Origin: Orobanche coerulescens
Taxonomy: Eukaryota; Streptophyta; Magnoliopsida; Lamiales; Orobanchaceae
Assembly: GCA_033398695.1 (NCBI GenBank)
Contig: CM065818.1
Span: 56,142,001 to 56,206,000, forward strand
Reading direction: 5' to 3'
Length of the DNA stretch: 64,000 bases
The notes under the pieces are model-generated. The model worked only from the letters and a program-made list of their open reading frames with translations, did not search any database and was not told the DNA's origin. Of this stretch, positions 25,531 to 37,445 are shown in pieces (the first letter of the stretch is position 1; each line of letters opens with the position of its first letter). Both the position numbers and the translations under genes were made by a program.

Positions 25531-26896
25531 ACATATTCACCGAACAATTAAACATATCAATACACAATCCTCGGCAAATAATAACGATCTACTAAATTCA
25601 CTAAATATGTTCAACATCTTCCAACATACGAAAATAACGCACATATTCCGAAAGCACATCAATCCACGAAGCATACGAGTTATCGTTTGAAAGACAACAA
25701 TTATCGAGAACATACCGATCCTTTTAAAAGTTCATTAAAACATTCAAATTGTAATTTGGTTCTAATACCAACGAATACGTATACGAAACACGAAATGTAT
25801 GGGCAAGATATTTGCCTCGAGACCACGAGCAATGAAACGACGAACGGACACGGTCGGATAGCCCTCGAACTTTCAAAGATGACCAAGAATCCAGCAACCC
25901 CACGAATACTATGAATATAACACCAACACGAATCAATAACACTAATCGGAATCCGAATCAATCCTAAAAACAACAAGGATCTACGTTTTCTCAAGAAAAT
26001 CAAGAATCATTGGTCCGGGTGATACAAAATCAATAAATGAGTTGTCAAACCAAAAGCCACGGCTAAGACAATCAATAATACTCAACCGATCGGATGAGAT
26101 CGGGTAAAAATTACCAAACCAAGGAATTCCCCCAAATTCAAGAAACTAGGGTTCTAAGAAGAGATTACCTTGATTTGAGCAAATGAGATGATTAGATATT
26201 GTTAAACACCTACAAGTCCACTCCAAGATGAAGCTTGATGAAGAAGATCGCCCAAAAATCACACACGGAGCTCAACTCGGTCGAAGAGGACGAAGGGAGA
26301 ATAAAAAATGATGAAATAAGGTTGTTGTCCAGTATTTATACTGGACAGTTATTAGCGTGCGCTAGGCAGACTGCATTAGCGGGCGCTAACGGGGTCAACG
26401 CTCCAGAACAAACCGCCCGTAACATAGTTAGCCGGCGCTATCCAATATGCGTAGCATGCGCTAATGAGTCACGAATCCAGTCCAGTGGATTCTGGACTAG
26501 TCTGCACCTACCAGGTAGATTGCGCTAGTAATAAAAATCAGTGTGCGCTAGGCAGACGATAGCGTGCGCTATCAACCAACTATAGCGTGTGCTAACGAGA
26601 CTCTAGTCCCAGTCTAGTAGCTCCTGGACTGCCTCTGGACTGCCAGTTAGCGTGCGCTACATGCCCGGTAGCGTGCGCTAACAATAGCATAGTAGTGTGA
26701 GATACACCATAAGCGGTAGCGTGCGCTACACTGGAAGGAGTAAAAAACTCATACAATGATCCAGAATGGAAATCAAACACGTGTCAACTCATGACATGAC
26801 TACACGTGGCACAACATTCCGAAGACATGGAGAATGCTAATCCGATAATCCGCAGAAAAACTCAACAACACTGGAACGAAGATCTCGGGTATTACA
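25531..26896 (-). repeat. Family B LTR copy 3, right part
   Basis: This continues copy 3 after the CACTA insertion and ends GGTATTACA at 26896. It has the TATA palindrome at 26329-26344 and the AGCG..CGCT palindrome cluster at 26350-26735. The next bases, ACTGCCCAGC, belong to a family C LTR. The B array therefore inserted into C, and the five bases ACTGC should be its target duplication. Confidence 0.9.
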
Positions 26897-27350
26897 ACTG
26901 CCCAGCTACTGCCACCACGCACGAGCACAGCGCACGAGAAGCTGCTCGTGTGTCCTGCTCATGCGTCCCTGGAGCTCACTGCCAAGCACTGACAACATGC
27001 ACGAGCACCACGCACGAGCACGTGCTCGTGTGGCCTGCTTGTGTGCTACAATCGAAGGCTAGCATCGATCCTGACACGGCCCCAAAAACACCAAGGACAT
27101 AGCCAACTCGAAAGGGAACGAAAACAAAAGCTCGCAACACCCTCAAAGAGACAAAACGACAACGGAATACAACATGCCATGTCAGACATGCATACACACG
27201 ATCTGCATGACTTACATAACAACAAGTCATACCCGACGAACACCACAATGTGGTACCTCATACTGTTCACAACGTAGGGAAAAATTCTAAATAATCATCA
27301 ACGCAACAAAATAACCGGCACAACCGCCCAATAATTCAAAGTCACCGGAA
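26897..27350 (-). repeat. Family C LTR copy 0, terminal fragment
   Basis: This matches C LTR copy 1 from about 30351 to 20 bases before its end. The left part lies beyond element A, outside the window. It includes the GCACGAGC..GCTCGTGC palindrome cluster at about 26925-27052. At 27350/27351 the sequence jumps directly into the primer-site end of a C internal region, so the LTR terminus, purine tract and most of the interior were deleted. Confidence 0.85.
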
Positions 27351-27990
27351 ATTTTAGGAAATCATTTTCAAACGCGCACGCAGCGGATACAATTACTAAT
27401 AGGAACACATTGGTTGTAAACAACAACAATTAGTCAATCACAATTGACTATCAAACACATGCCCATACGGCAATCAGAATCACTAGTTCAACAACCACAA
27501 CTCGGGAACAATAAGTTCAACACACGTCAAACCATCTCTCCAAGTTTAACTACCTAAATAATGAACATTAACTAACACATGCCGAAACCATCTATATGAG
27601 TTATCAATCAACTCTTATACCAATACACCTATCGAAACACATTAATGTTTCAAGTTTTCACATCATACTGCACCATTCGGTGTCAAATCCATCAATACAT
27701 CTAGTTCATTATACACGTAATATACCACAGATATCAAATACGAATTCCATCTACATGGCACGCATGTAAACAGAGTCATGAAGCACAGATAATACACATA
27801 AAATAGGAGACTTACATTCACAGGTCGCACGAAGATGATGGCTGCATCACAATACTAATCACGGCTGACAACTCAGACAACGCGTCGCAATACGATTCAG
27901 TCAAATAAAATCCGACAAGTCAAGACTCAACAACACTCGACTTGAGCCAATAGTGTAGGTTTCCACAACCTAAGCTCTGATACCATATTC
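27351..27990 (-). mobile_element. Family C internal region 1, deletion remnant
   Basis: This 640 bp matches about 51112-51722, the primer-site end of the second C internal region. It ends with CTCTGATACCATATTC, the tRNA-Met primer site on the minus strand, just before LTR copy 1. No coding sequence is left. Confidence 0.82.
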
Positions 27991-30275
27991 TGTAACACCC
28001 CCAACAACCAGTTTAGGAATATTACAGCGCCGCAGACCCTCTTAAGAGGATCTACTAGGCTGGATACCAACACAAGACATCATATATAATGCCAACCTGG
28101 CTACAAGTGAAACAGTAGACCGATTTGGACTTTCATCAATACGTATAACGTGAACAACATATACAACTCTATCCAGAAACTCAAACCTGCACAGGGGTCA
28201 AAATACAACAATTCTCCCATAAGACAGGAGAACAATATAGTGGAAAGAATAATACAATTCGACCATGTCGAATACCCAATACTGGCCCTCATGTGATTAG
28301 TATCATTTATCTTCCATCATTCTTTGTACCAATCCCATGGTTTTGCTTCCCAAGAATCTGCATGTACCTGAATGCAATACAAACATCCATCCCCGGTTAC
28401 TCGGGGGTTAGCAAAATCTTACTATTTTGCTAGTACAAGTATAAAGTGCAATTACAATCCATACACATCATATTACAAGAATATAATAATTTGAATAATC
28501 ATCGAGTCAAAACACAGCGATAGATTTCCCGAGATGTTTTATTTGAAAAAGATAGTCCAAAGCCTTGAAAGGCAGTAATAAAATAAGTAAACAATTTGTA
28601 AAGCGTTTTAAAGATCTCGGGTGTTTCCAGAAAAATACATTTAGGATTTAGGAATCCTCATCTTTACGAAATTCCTCTTTAGGGTCACAACTCAAAGATT
28701 TGTTTTCCCAGATTAATAATCCGACAATAAATTACGGTGTCCACAAACCTAACATCCATATCAATCATAATAATAATAAATTACGGGGTCTATGACCCAA
28801 ACGTCCATCTCAATAATACGCCCAAAGGTTATTCTCGTCCCATGCTAACAAGCATGAACCTCGGAGCTTCTACGTGCGTAACCGAGTGAATAAACCAATG
28901 GTAATCAAATGAAAGATCCATACCTCATGATTAACCGTCGATTCGCGCTATAAGCTATGATCCCTCAGAGGACTCGAAGTCCCATCCCTGAGTTGTAAAC
29001 ACACATCACCATAACAAGGGTCACACAAACAACACAATCATTAGAATTCCACAACAGACATATAACATACACTCATAGTTATCCTGGAATCGGGTTAGCA
29101 AGCCACGAACCTCGGAGTCTCATGACAACATGCCCGGTTTGGATAACCCAATAGTTATCCTGGAATCGTGCTAGCAAGCACGAACCTCGGAGTCTCACGA
29201 TGGTGTACCCATTTTTGATAACCCATGATGAGTATGCAACATATCCAAATATACGCCCATAAGTTATCCTAGCATCGTGCTAGCAAGTACGAACCTCGAA
29301 GTCTCCTCGAGACATACCTGGTTTGGATAACCCTATGGTAAAACTCGACTCGTATAAGGACGGATCCCGGAGGTATCAACGAGCCCTACCCGGTAGAACA
29401 TCACTTACAACCAAGGGGTCAATAAACATTACAAACACAACAATTCGCACTCATCAAACGAATACACATTCGAACATTCAACCCTTAACAAGGGAAAAAG
29501 GGCTTTTATAATCACATAGTACGAAGTCAATATGTATCAATTCGCATCCATAATGCACATATCCATAGAACTCATTCGTTCGCAAAGTACTTGAGCGTTT
29601 TTAAAAGAAAGTCATTAAAGGGATTATATCAATCCTTTTGGAACATTCGTCATGACTACATAAATAACACAAATAGTCCATTACCAATTATCACATCTAC
29701 AAAATACGAAAGGCATGGGCAAGATACTAGCCTCAACAATCGATACCGACAATTCCGACGAACACGGCTCGATTGGGAAACCTCGAACACCTACAATCCT
29801 CCGGTTGAAAACAATAAAAACACAATTACAACGAGCATAACAACCAGAAACAACGCGAAATAAGCCCAAGGATCAAAAGAAAAATCCGTTTAATCATTTA
29901 ATCTGACATTAAATGCTCAAGACTCCTTTAGAACACAACAATCACGATTTGGAATATACGAAACTGAAATATGGATATACAATCCATAGGATATGTTCAA
30001 TAACATCATTTAACAACAATCGATTCATAAAAATCGGATTGAATATGAGATCAAGAACAAATCTCCAAAAAGTCAACTCTAGGGAAATCAAGAAAAATAC
30101 CTCGATCTGTCGAAGAACAATGGATTAGGTAATGTTACAATCACCTAGAAACCTCCAAAACACCTTGGAATTGAGTAGAATCAACCAACGATTCGAACCC
30201 TAGTCTCACTCGTCCGTCAGCCGCGAGGAGAAGAGAAGAAGGGGAGAAAATTAGGTGAAAAACCCGTTTGTCCCC

Positions 30276-30283
30276 TTATATAC
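30276..30283 (-). promoter_or_regulatory. TATA-like box of C LTR copy 1
   Basis: On the minus strand this reads GTATATAA, about 525 bp from the LTR 5' end and directly downstream of the palindrome cluster. The same site is at 60547-60554 in LTR copy 2. Its role as core promoter is inferred from position. Confidence 0.45.
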
Positions 30284-30289
30284 ATCAGA

Positions 30290-30480
30290 GACGCACGACC
30301 ATCACACATGACCAAATGCTCGTGCGTTTGGTCGTGCGCTAGGCCACTGCCCAGCTACTGCCACCATGCACGAGCACAGTGCACGAGCAGCTGCTCGTGT
30401 GTCCTGCTCGTGCGTCCCTGGAGCTCAACACGCACGAGCACTACGCACGAGCACGTGCTCGTGTGGTCTGCTCGTGTGCT
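30290..30480. promoter_or_regulatory. CACGAGCACGTGCTCGTG palindrome cluster, C LTR copy 1
   Basis: Repeated GCACGAGC and GCTCGTGC half-sites combine into perfect palindromes such as CACGAGCACGTGCTCGTG. They are packed upstream of the TATA-like site. The same cluster is at 26925-27052 and 60565-60755. The cluster lies in U3, as in families B and E. Confidence 0.6.
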
Positions 30481-30992
30481 ACAATCGAAGGCTAGCATCG
30501 ATCCTGACACGGCCCCAAAAACACAAAGGACATAGCCAACTCTAAAGGGAACGAAAACAAAAGCTCACAACGCCCTCAAAGAGACAAAACGACAATGGAA
30601 TACAACATGCCATGTCAGACATGCATACACACGATCTGCACGACTTACATAACAACAAGTCATACCCGACGAACACCACAACGTGGTACATCATACCGTT
30701 CACAACATATGGAAAAATTCCAAATAATCATCAACGCAACAAAATAACCGGCACAACCGTCCAATAATTCAAAGTAGCCGGAAACAGAATCTTGGGTATT
30801 ACATTCTACCCTACTTAAGAGAATTTTTGTCTCGAAACTTAAAATACAAAACAAGGGCACAACATTGCAGTAACGGCCAGACAGTATCTCTTAAGGATAC
30901 CTCAAAGTCGATCTTGATATCGGTGCTGATGCCCGCGTCCCGGAACACTCGACAACCATCTCACAAAATTGGATTCTGTGTCCCTCAATTTC

Positions 30993-31949
30993 TCACTTGT
31001 AACACGTTATTGGCAGTGAAGGACAATGTGCACGAACATGACCCAGCACATTACAGTTGAAACATCTCTTGGCCTTAACAGGAGTCAAAGCTGATGACTT
31101 AGAACTCTCAGTTCTACACGTAGAGCAATGGATCTTTACGGCAGAAAGGCCACGGTGCTGTAGTTTAGAAACTCTAACTTTTGAACTGATTGGAATATCA
31201 TCAAACGCCCTGTGCTTCTGCGACTCAAGCCTATGCTCCGTCGATGATGAGGATAGTACAAAGGCTAATGCTCGATTATGAAATTCTATCAACGTAGTGC
31301 AAGTGAATCCCGCCATATACCGGTGAATCTACGGTTTCATCTGCATGTCAAAGTGATGGATCTTCTCTTCTTCAGTCCTCACCTGATCTCGCACATAGCT
31401 GAGTTGTTTGCTATAGTCGATGATAACTTGAGACATCGGCACCTCTAGCGGTTTGGCCAAATAAAATCACGAATTTCTCTGCTTTCTGATCGGTTCTGGA
31501 CAAAACTCGGCTTCCATCAATTCATGGACTTTCGTCCACATGACAACACGATCCTGAGGCTTAACAGTCTCACACCAGTTAGCGGCATCTCTGTCAAGAA
31601 GGTACTGAGTGATAGGTACTTTCCATTCTTCGGGAGAATCAGCTGCCTCAAAAGTCTTTCCCAACTGGAAAAGCCAACCATTCCAGCCTAATGCATCCGT
31701 GGCACCAGCGAAATGAGGGGGATTCATACGGACCACTTCTCGAAGCCATTGGTTTGCACCGACGTTCTGGGTCACATCTGTGTTACGTTGAACAGCCTGT
31801 CTCAACTAAGTCATCTATGTCGCTATTTGTTGCAATATAGTAGCAACATAAACGCCAATGCCGTTCCTGGCAATATTCTCTTGGTTCCGTATCTGTTCTC
31901 CACGACCCTCTGTACCGCGACCACGACCGCGACCTCTGCCCCTTGGCAT
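30993..31949 (-). pseudogene. Decayed gag of family C (gag-only element)
   Basis: The start is the ATG at 31949, reading MPRGRGRGRGRG. Two stops follow, then an open stretch 31805-31467 with the retrotransposon gag domain (FAGATDALGW..WLFQLGKTFE, DAANWCE). After further stops, a CCHC zinc knuckle CFNCNVLGHVRAHC ends the gene at 30993. All pieces lie in one frame phase, so stops rather than large rearrangements broke it. No protease or polymerase follows before the purine tract. The element therefore supplied only gag and depended on another element for reverse transcription and integration. Confidence 0.8.
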
Positions 31950-32581
31950 ACTGAGCAAATACCCACTCAACACGATGAAACACAACATTGCAAAGTAATA
32001 TACCAAAGTGCCAATCTCGTCACAACATATCAACATAAGGCAACAAATAGTAACACTGTAAAAATATCCACTCCGGATACACAACTACGAAAATTTACAA
32101 TTGCAACAAACGAAACTTACGTTCGTAATTAACGGTTCACATAACTATATCAATAGAAAATAATCATTATCGTTACAATCATGGTCATAATATACTACAT
32201 ATGGTATCCAATCATTTTTTTAACATTCTTTTTATAACTCCACGAGGTATCCATTTGAATAATGTCATTGGGAAGTCTTTGAATTCATATCTTTTTCCAA
32301 AGTAAAATTTGGAAATACTTATGAAACCTCAGGCTATTTTACCAAATTCATGAATCATAAGTTTTAACCAACTCCCTTTGAAAACAATTGCAAACCAATA
32401 TTCCGAAATATCAATTTCTTCGGAAACAACATCATCACAATTAACAGCAAAAGGTGTATCCAGTGGTCATGCTCTTCTGGCACCGACCCCCAGAGGTTTG
32501 ACTGAACCATTCCCGGGTGGGAAAACATATATACCCGTACTATGCATTCCCACGGATCCACAATCACATCGGGATAACATC

Positions 32582-32586
32582 ATAGA
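32582..32586. repeat. Target-site duplication of element D, left
   Basis: ATAGA lies immediately before the D LTR at 32587 and is repeated at 40258-40262 after the second LTR. The perfect 5-bp match proves the D boundaries and its insertion into family C. Confidence 0.93.
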
Positions 32587-35318
32587 TGTAACACCCCCAA
32601 TCCGCTCAGGGATATTACATACCGTAGAACCTTTCCTCAAGGTTCTACCAGGCTGGTAACAAAATCGAACAACTCAACAATGCATTTAAGGCTAAAATGA
32701 CTCAGTAGACCGATTTGGTCCTTCAATAAAGACATACAACTCAATTTCAATACATGTCCACGCAGGGGTCGAATACAACACACTCCCGTACAACGGGGAA
32801 AGAATACTGCAGCGGAAATAAAATACAACTAAACCAATATGACATCAAACGGGTCCTCGTGTGATTAGTATCGTTCATCTTTCATCATCTTTCGTGTCGA
32901 CCCTGTGTTATGCTCCCCAAAACCTGAATGCAATACAGACATCCACCCCCCGATTACTCGGGGGTTAGCAAAATTCCACTATTTTGCTAGTGCAAGTACA
33001 AAGTGTAAATACGAGCCATATAATTCAAGTTCCAAGAACAATAATAACCAGAAATCCTCAAAGATTCAAATACTACGAAACAAACACTTCCCGAGGCAAG
33101 AGTTTAGGTAAAGCTTTCCAAAATTTCAAGATCACAAATCAAGGGAAAACAATTTATAAAGTGATTTAAAATGCCATCGGGAGTTTTGATAGAAACAACT
33201 CAGGATTTTCGAATCCTTCTCTTTCCAAAATCAACAGGGGTCACAACCCAATGGTTTTGTTTTCACAAATAAAACCAACAAGAATTCATAGGGTCAGAGC
33301 CCACATCACGTGTCCTCAACGGGCATAAAATCAACACAACATTATCACATACAGGCATCGCCTAGGACCGGGACGAAGCCACAAATCCCACTCGAGGCCT
33401 CTAAGGACCCTCCTGAGCTGGCTAGCGAAACATAAGTCATAACATCTCACGGTTGGATCAATCACTTGTTGCATCCTGACCACATGATCACAAGCCACGT
33501 GTCACCGTAGATTATCTTTGGCGCTCACGGTTGGATCAATCACTTGTTGCATCCTGACCACATGATCGCATGCCATGTGTCACCGTAGTTTTTATTAGGC
33601 TCTCACGGTTGGATCAATCGCTTGTTGCATCCTGGCCACATGATCGCATGCCATGTGCCACCGTAGGCCCCGCCCGCATCCATACATTCACACACAGCAC
33701 AATACAACACATATATTCAAACAATTCACCTAGAGGCATCAAACACTTAGCAAAACATCACGTCAAACCACAACGTACCGAAATGAAACAATATACGTCC
33801 ACACGCAATACCAAGTGCAACATCAACACTAAACATATCCATAGAATTCACATAGTCACTCAGAAACCACACCATTCACAGAAACACACGCGGTTTGAAA
33901 GCAAGCCTTTAACAAGGCTAAACCGAATCTTTTGAAAGTTCAATTCAAACGACCAAACAAACACATTTAGACGATCACTAATTATCATATCCACAAAACA
34001 AGAATTGTATGGACAAGGTACTTGCCTCAAAACCACGATCGTAACAAGACGACGGATGGAATGCGGTCGAACAGCCTCGAACTCCCGAACACTATCAAGA
34101 ACGCGATAACACCGAAATTACTACGGGAAAACACCACACGAATCATCAATCACCAACGGAATTCAACATTGAAATCATAGAGCACCTATAACCCTCCGGA
34201 AGAAACAACAAAAACAAGATCACAACGACGACCGAGACCAACAACACTAAGAACTTCATCAAGACATTGAAAGAAACTTATTGAAACATTTAATCGAACA
34301 TTAAATGTTCAATGATTTCCAAGAACACCTAAATCATCAATCGAGTTAAACCAACTCGGAATATGGATATAAAATCCATAGAACACGATTAATAACATCA
34401 TTAGTCGACAATCGGTTTATCAAAACCAAATGGTAAACGAAATCAAGAGTAAAACTCCCAAAAAGTCAACTTGAAGGTAAATCAAGAAATATACCTTGAT
34501 TCGACGAAGAACAATGGATTAAATGATGTTAAACACAAGAATACTACTAAGATTAATCATACCCATCATGGATTAATCAACAATACGGAATGAATCGGAC
34601 AAAAAAATACAAAAATCCCAAATTTCCCAAAAATAGGGGATCAAGAAGATTTACCTTGATTAGGATGAAGGATTCAAGTAGAGGTCGAAAATATACAACA
34701 AGACTTGAGGTGGATGATCTCTACAAGTTTGGGAGCACTCAAATCGCCTAAAATCGCCCTTAGAATCGCCTAGGATGGTAGGAGGAAGAAGAGAGGAGAA
34801 AATGAATGTTTCTCCTCAAAAATCTGCTAAAAAGTGCAGAAAAAGCCCGTGTGCCGCGGACCGGGTCGAGTGTGCCGCGGCCCAGGGCCAAAAAAAACGC
34901 CCAGAAATCAGCTTAGTGCCATGGCCTGGCCAGCAGGGGCCGCGGCCCGCGGTACAGCCCGCTCCAGCACCAAAAAGGCACATGGTGCAGTCTTATCTAT
35001 TTCGATCATAACCCCTTCGTCCGTACTCCGATTGACTTACCGTTTGAACCATTGGAATAACTTGATGCTCTATAATACTGGAAAGATTCAGAATTTTGTA
35101 GTTTTCAAGAATTTATGGTGATTTTACAAAGTCGAACTCACACGTGGAAAAGTCGATTAAGAACACGGAACTCAACAAAACGATACCGAAACGAACTCGG
35201 ATGACAAAAAGTGCAGAATTAATCATTCTCGTAATGACGAAACGGTCACGACAAAGTCGCTAAGATGGACTTCCGCCAAAAAGGAAAATTACCGGAAATC
35301 AAAATTGCGGATATTACA
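32587..35318 (-). repeat. Family D left LTR (3' LTR)
   Basis: The LTR is 2,732 bp, from TGTAACACCCCC to ATATTACA. It carries three tandem units of about 75 bp at 33450-33668, each with GGTTGGATCAATC, TTGCATCCTG and a CACATGATC block. The twin hairpins are at about 32946-32990. A GCCGCGGC palindrome group lies at 34845-34965, about 360-470 bp from the 5' end. No gene is visible. Confidence 0.92.
34845..34965. promoter_or_regulatory. GCCGCGGC palindrome group in D LTR
   Basis: Four sites of TGCCGCGGCCC or CCGCGGCCCGCGG type lie in an otherwise AT-rich LTR, at the same distance from the LTR 5' end as the clusters of B, C and E. The partner copy is at 39778-39895. No clear TATA box is visible beside it. 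Confidence 0.5.
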
Positions 35319-37445
35319 CACTACCCTCCTTAAAAGACGTTTCGTCCCGAAACTTAAAACAAGTAGGAAGAAGCAATATCCCACGAGGAACATCTCAACG
35401 AGATACACAAGAATCGAAAACTCGCGCCCAACGGCGAAATGTTACAAGCAACGCGAAGAAAATATACGGCGTGAAAACACGCTCAGCGACAACTATCATA
35501 ATGCCATAAGCAGGGCATAACACGATCAACAAGTGGCAAGCACCACCAACCAGATAACACAATCAAGTCGATTACCTGAACCATCAAGAGAAAAGGTACC
35601 CCTTGCAAGAACACTCGCACAGTCGAAAGACTAGGAATGAAACGTATAACGATCCTCAAAGGTAATCACGGAGTACTCCGACCACACCGAAATTCTCAAA
35701 AACCACATTAGGCATCTCTGTGTCCCTTCGGAGCAGAGACACAAACTCAATCCCCGAACCCCCCAGCTACCATCTCGCAGTGCACGGCTCGGTGACCCAC
35801 CTGGCCACACTCGAAATCGCTAACTAACGGTGAGTGACAATTCTCCGCGGTACGAAATCAGGAAACGATAGTCAGACAACCATGATCGAACATAGCGATC
35901 GAAAAGCAATGATCGAACAACAACGATCGAAAAAAAATGATCTAACAACAACGATCGAACCACAATGATCGAACAACAACCCCGAAGTTCACACTTCAAC
36001 TCGAGACATTAAAAGAGCCGGTAGAAACTAAAAGATGTTACTTTTGAACAAGGTTCACAAGAATCGAACCGAACTCAGAAAAGTCACAGCGATAACCAGA
36101 TCAATCCAACACAAGGTCACGGCTCTTTCGAACGATAAAACCCAAAATACAGAACAAGTTCATAAAGTATCAACGAACACGAGCGAGTCGAAAGAATGGA
36201 GAAAGAGAAAATACAGAAGTCAAAATAGTACGGATATTACCTTCGATCTCGTCCACGAAATTCACAAAAAATGGAAGCAAGGTAACAATACATCAAACAA
36301 CCGACACATAACGGAACAATCACCGATGCACATGGTCATACCAACCCAAGCTCTAATGGCTCGCACATGTGCGATAGCAGAGATCACCCCGAGGTGACAA
36401 CATTCAATACCAACATCTCACCTCTCACAGAGGGCTACCACAATAAATGTGTGGAAAATGACTCAACACTCACACCACCAATTCAATCATAACTCGGGGG
36501 TTAACACCCTAACGAAAGTGCGAACATCATACAAATATTACCGGACCGCAAACAGGAACGATAGGTTTTAAAAATGAAAACCGCATTTGAAAAAAAAGAT
36601 TTTGGAAACACTAGTTGATCTCGAGTATCATATATAAAAAGAAGTAGTACAAATATCGTCATCGAGACTTTGAAAAACCACCATGCGTTTGAAAAAAATG
36701 AGGACACCTTCCCTTTGGTGAAAAACTTTCAGAAATATTCGACCCTCGGGTCTAAGCAAAGCATTTCTAAATAATTGAAAATATCTCAAAATATTTTTGG
36801 TCCTCAACTGGAAATTTTTTGAAATATATTGCGGCACTAGAAAGCACCTTGAAAACACCGCAAGAAAATAATTCGTTTTAAAAAGTACGTCTCGGAATTT
36901 AATTTTCTAACATACTCAAGGTTTTCAAAAATTCAATAGGCCAGAATGCCCGAAACTCGCAAAATCCTTTATCAAACCGTCATAAAACATTCAAGGCCAA
37001 ATGCCCAAACTCGATTTAGGGAGTCGGTTTTACGAAATAAAACTCAGTTTGCAAAATACTGAAAGTTATTTTGAATGAACTCACGCAGCGGATAAAATAC
37101 AGTTCGAAAATACATTAGCAGCGACACCGCTCCTTATATAAATAAAATATGAGAATCGAATACCCACATATCACAAAATCAAATTCCACAGAAGGATTCC
37201 ATCACTTAATGATATAATCACGCAAGCAGCTCATGTCACACGAAGCACAACACAAAGAAGGGAGACTTACATCCACAGGTCGCACGAAGATGATGATCAC
37301 CCCACGATACTAATCACGACCAACAAACTCAGACGACACATCGCAACAAGACTCAGTCAGACAAAATTCGACGAGACAAAAACTCAACAGACACCACTAA
37401 ACCCGACAGCCTAAGTTTCCACAACCTAAGCTCTAATACCATTTA
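35319..37445 (-). mobile_element. Family D internal region (non-coding)
   Basis: This 2.1 kb starts with a purine tract (CTTTTAAGGAGGGTAGTG on the minus strand) and a hairpin GTTTCG/CGAAAC. It ends with a primer-binding site that carries one mismatch to tRNA-Met (TGGTATTAGAGC). No gag or pol motif is recognisable on either strand. Short CGATCGAA-type repeats occur around 35880-35980. It is a non-autonomous element relying on trans-acting proteins. Confidence 0.8.

Larger units (their letters stand above)
27991..30803 (-). repeat. Family C LTR copy 1, complete
   Basis: The LTR is 2,813 bp, from TGTAACACCCCC at 27991 to GGGTATTACA at 30803. It contains three to four tandem units with GTTATCCTGG...GCAAGCACGAACCTCGGAG at about 28811-29337. 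A minus-strand TATA-like site (TTATATAC on plus) lies at 30276-30283, and the GCACGAGC/GCTCGTGC cluster is at 30290-30480. The twin hairpins are at about 28386-28430. No gene is visible. Confidence 0.92.
30804..32586 (-). mobile_element. Family C internal region 2, first part
   Basis: This is the 3' part of a gag-only element, starting with the purine tract (CTTAAGTAGGGTAGAA on the minus strand). It holds a decayed gag at 30993-31949 and no pol. After 32586 it is interrupted by element D and continues at 40263. The total internal length without insertions is about 3 kb, consistent with the TR-GAG class (terminal repeats plus gag only). Confidence 0.82.

Noticed and set aside
35880..35990. CGATCGAA-type repeats in D as part of the MULE motif system
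   Set aside because: The units (ACGATCGAACAACA) lack the CACGATCGTG palindrome context, occur also in B interiors near 10577-10600 and 15960-15990, and look like ordinary minisatellite drift.
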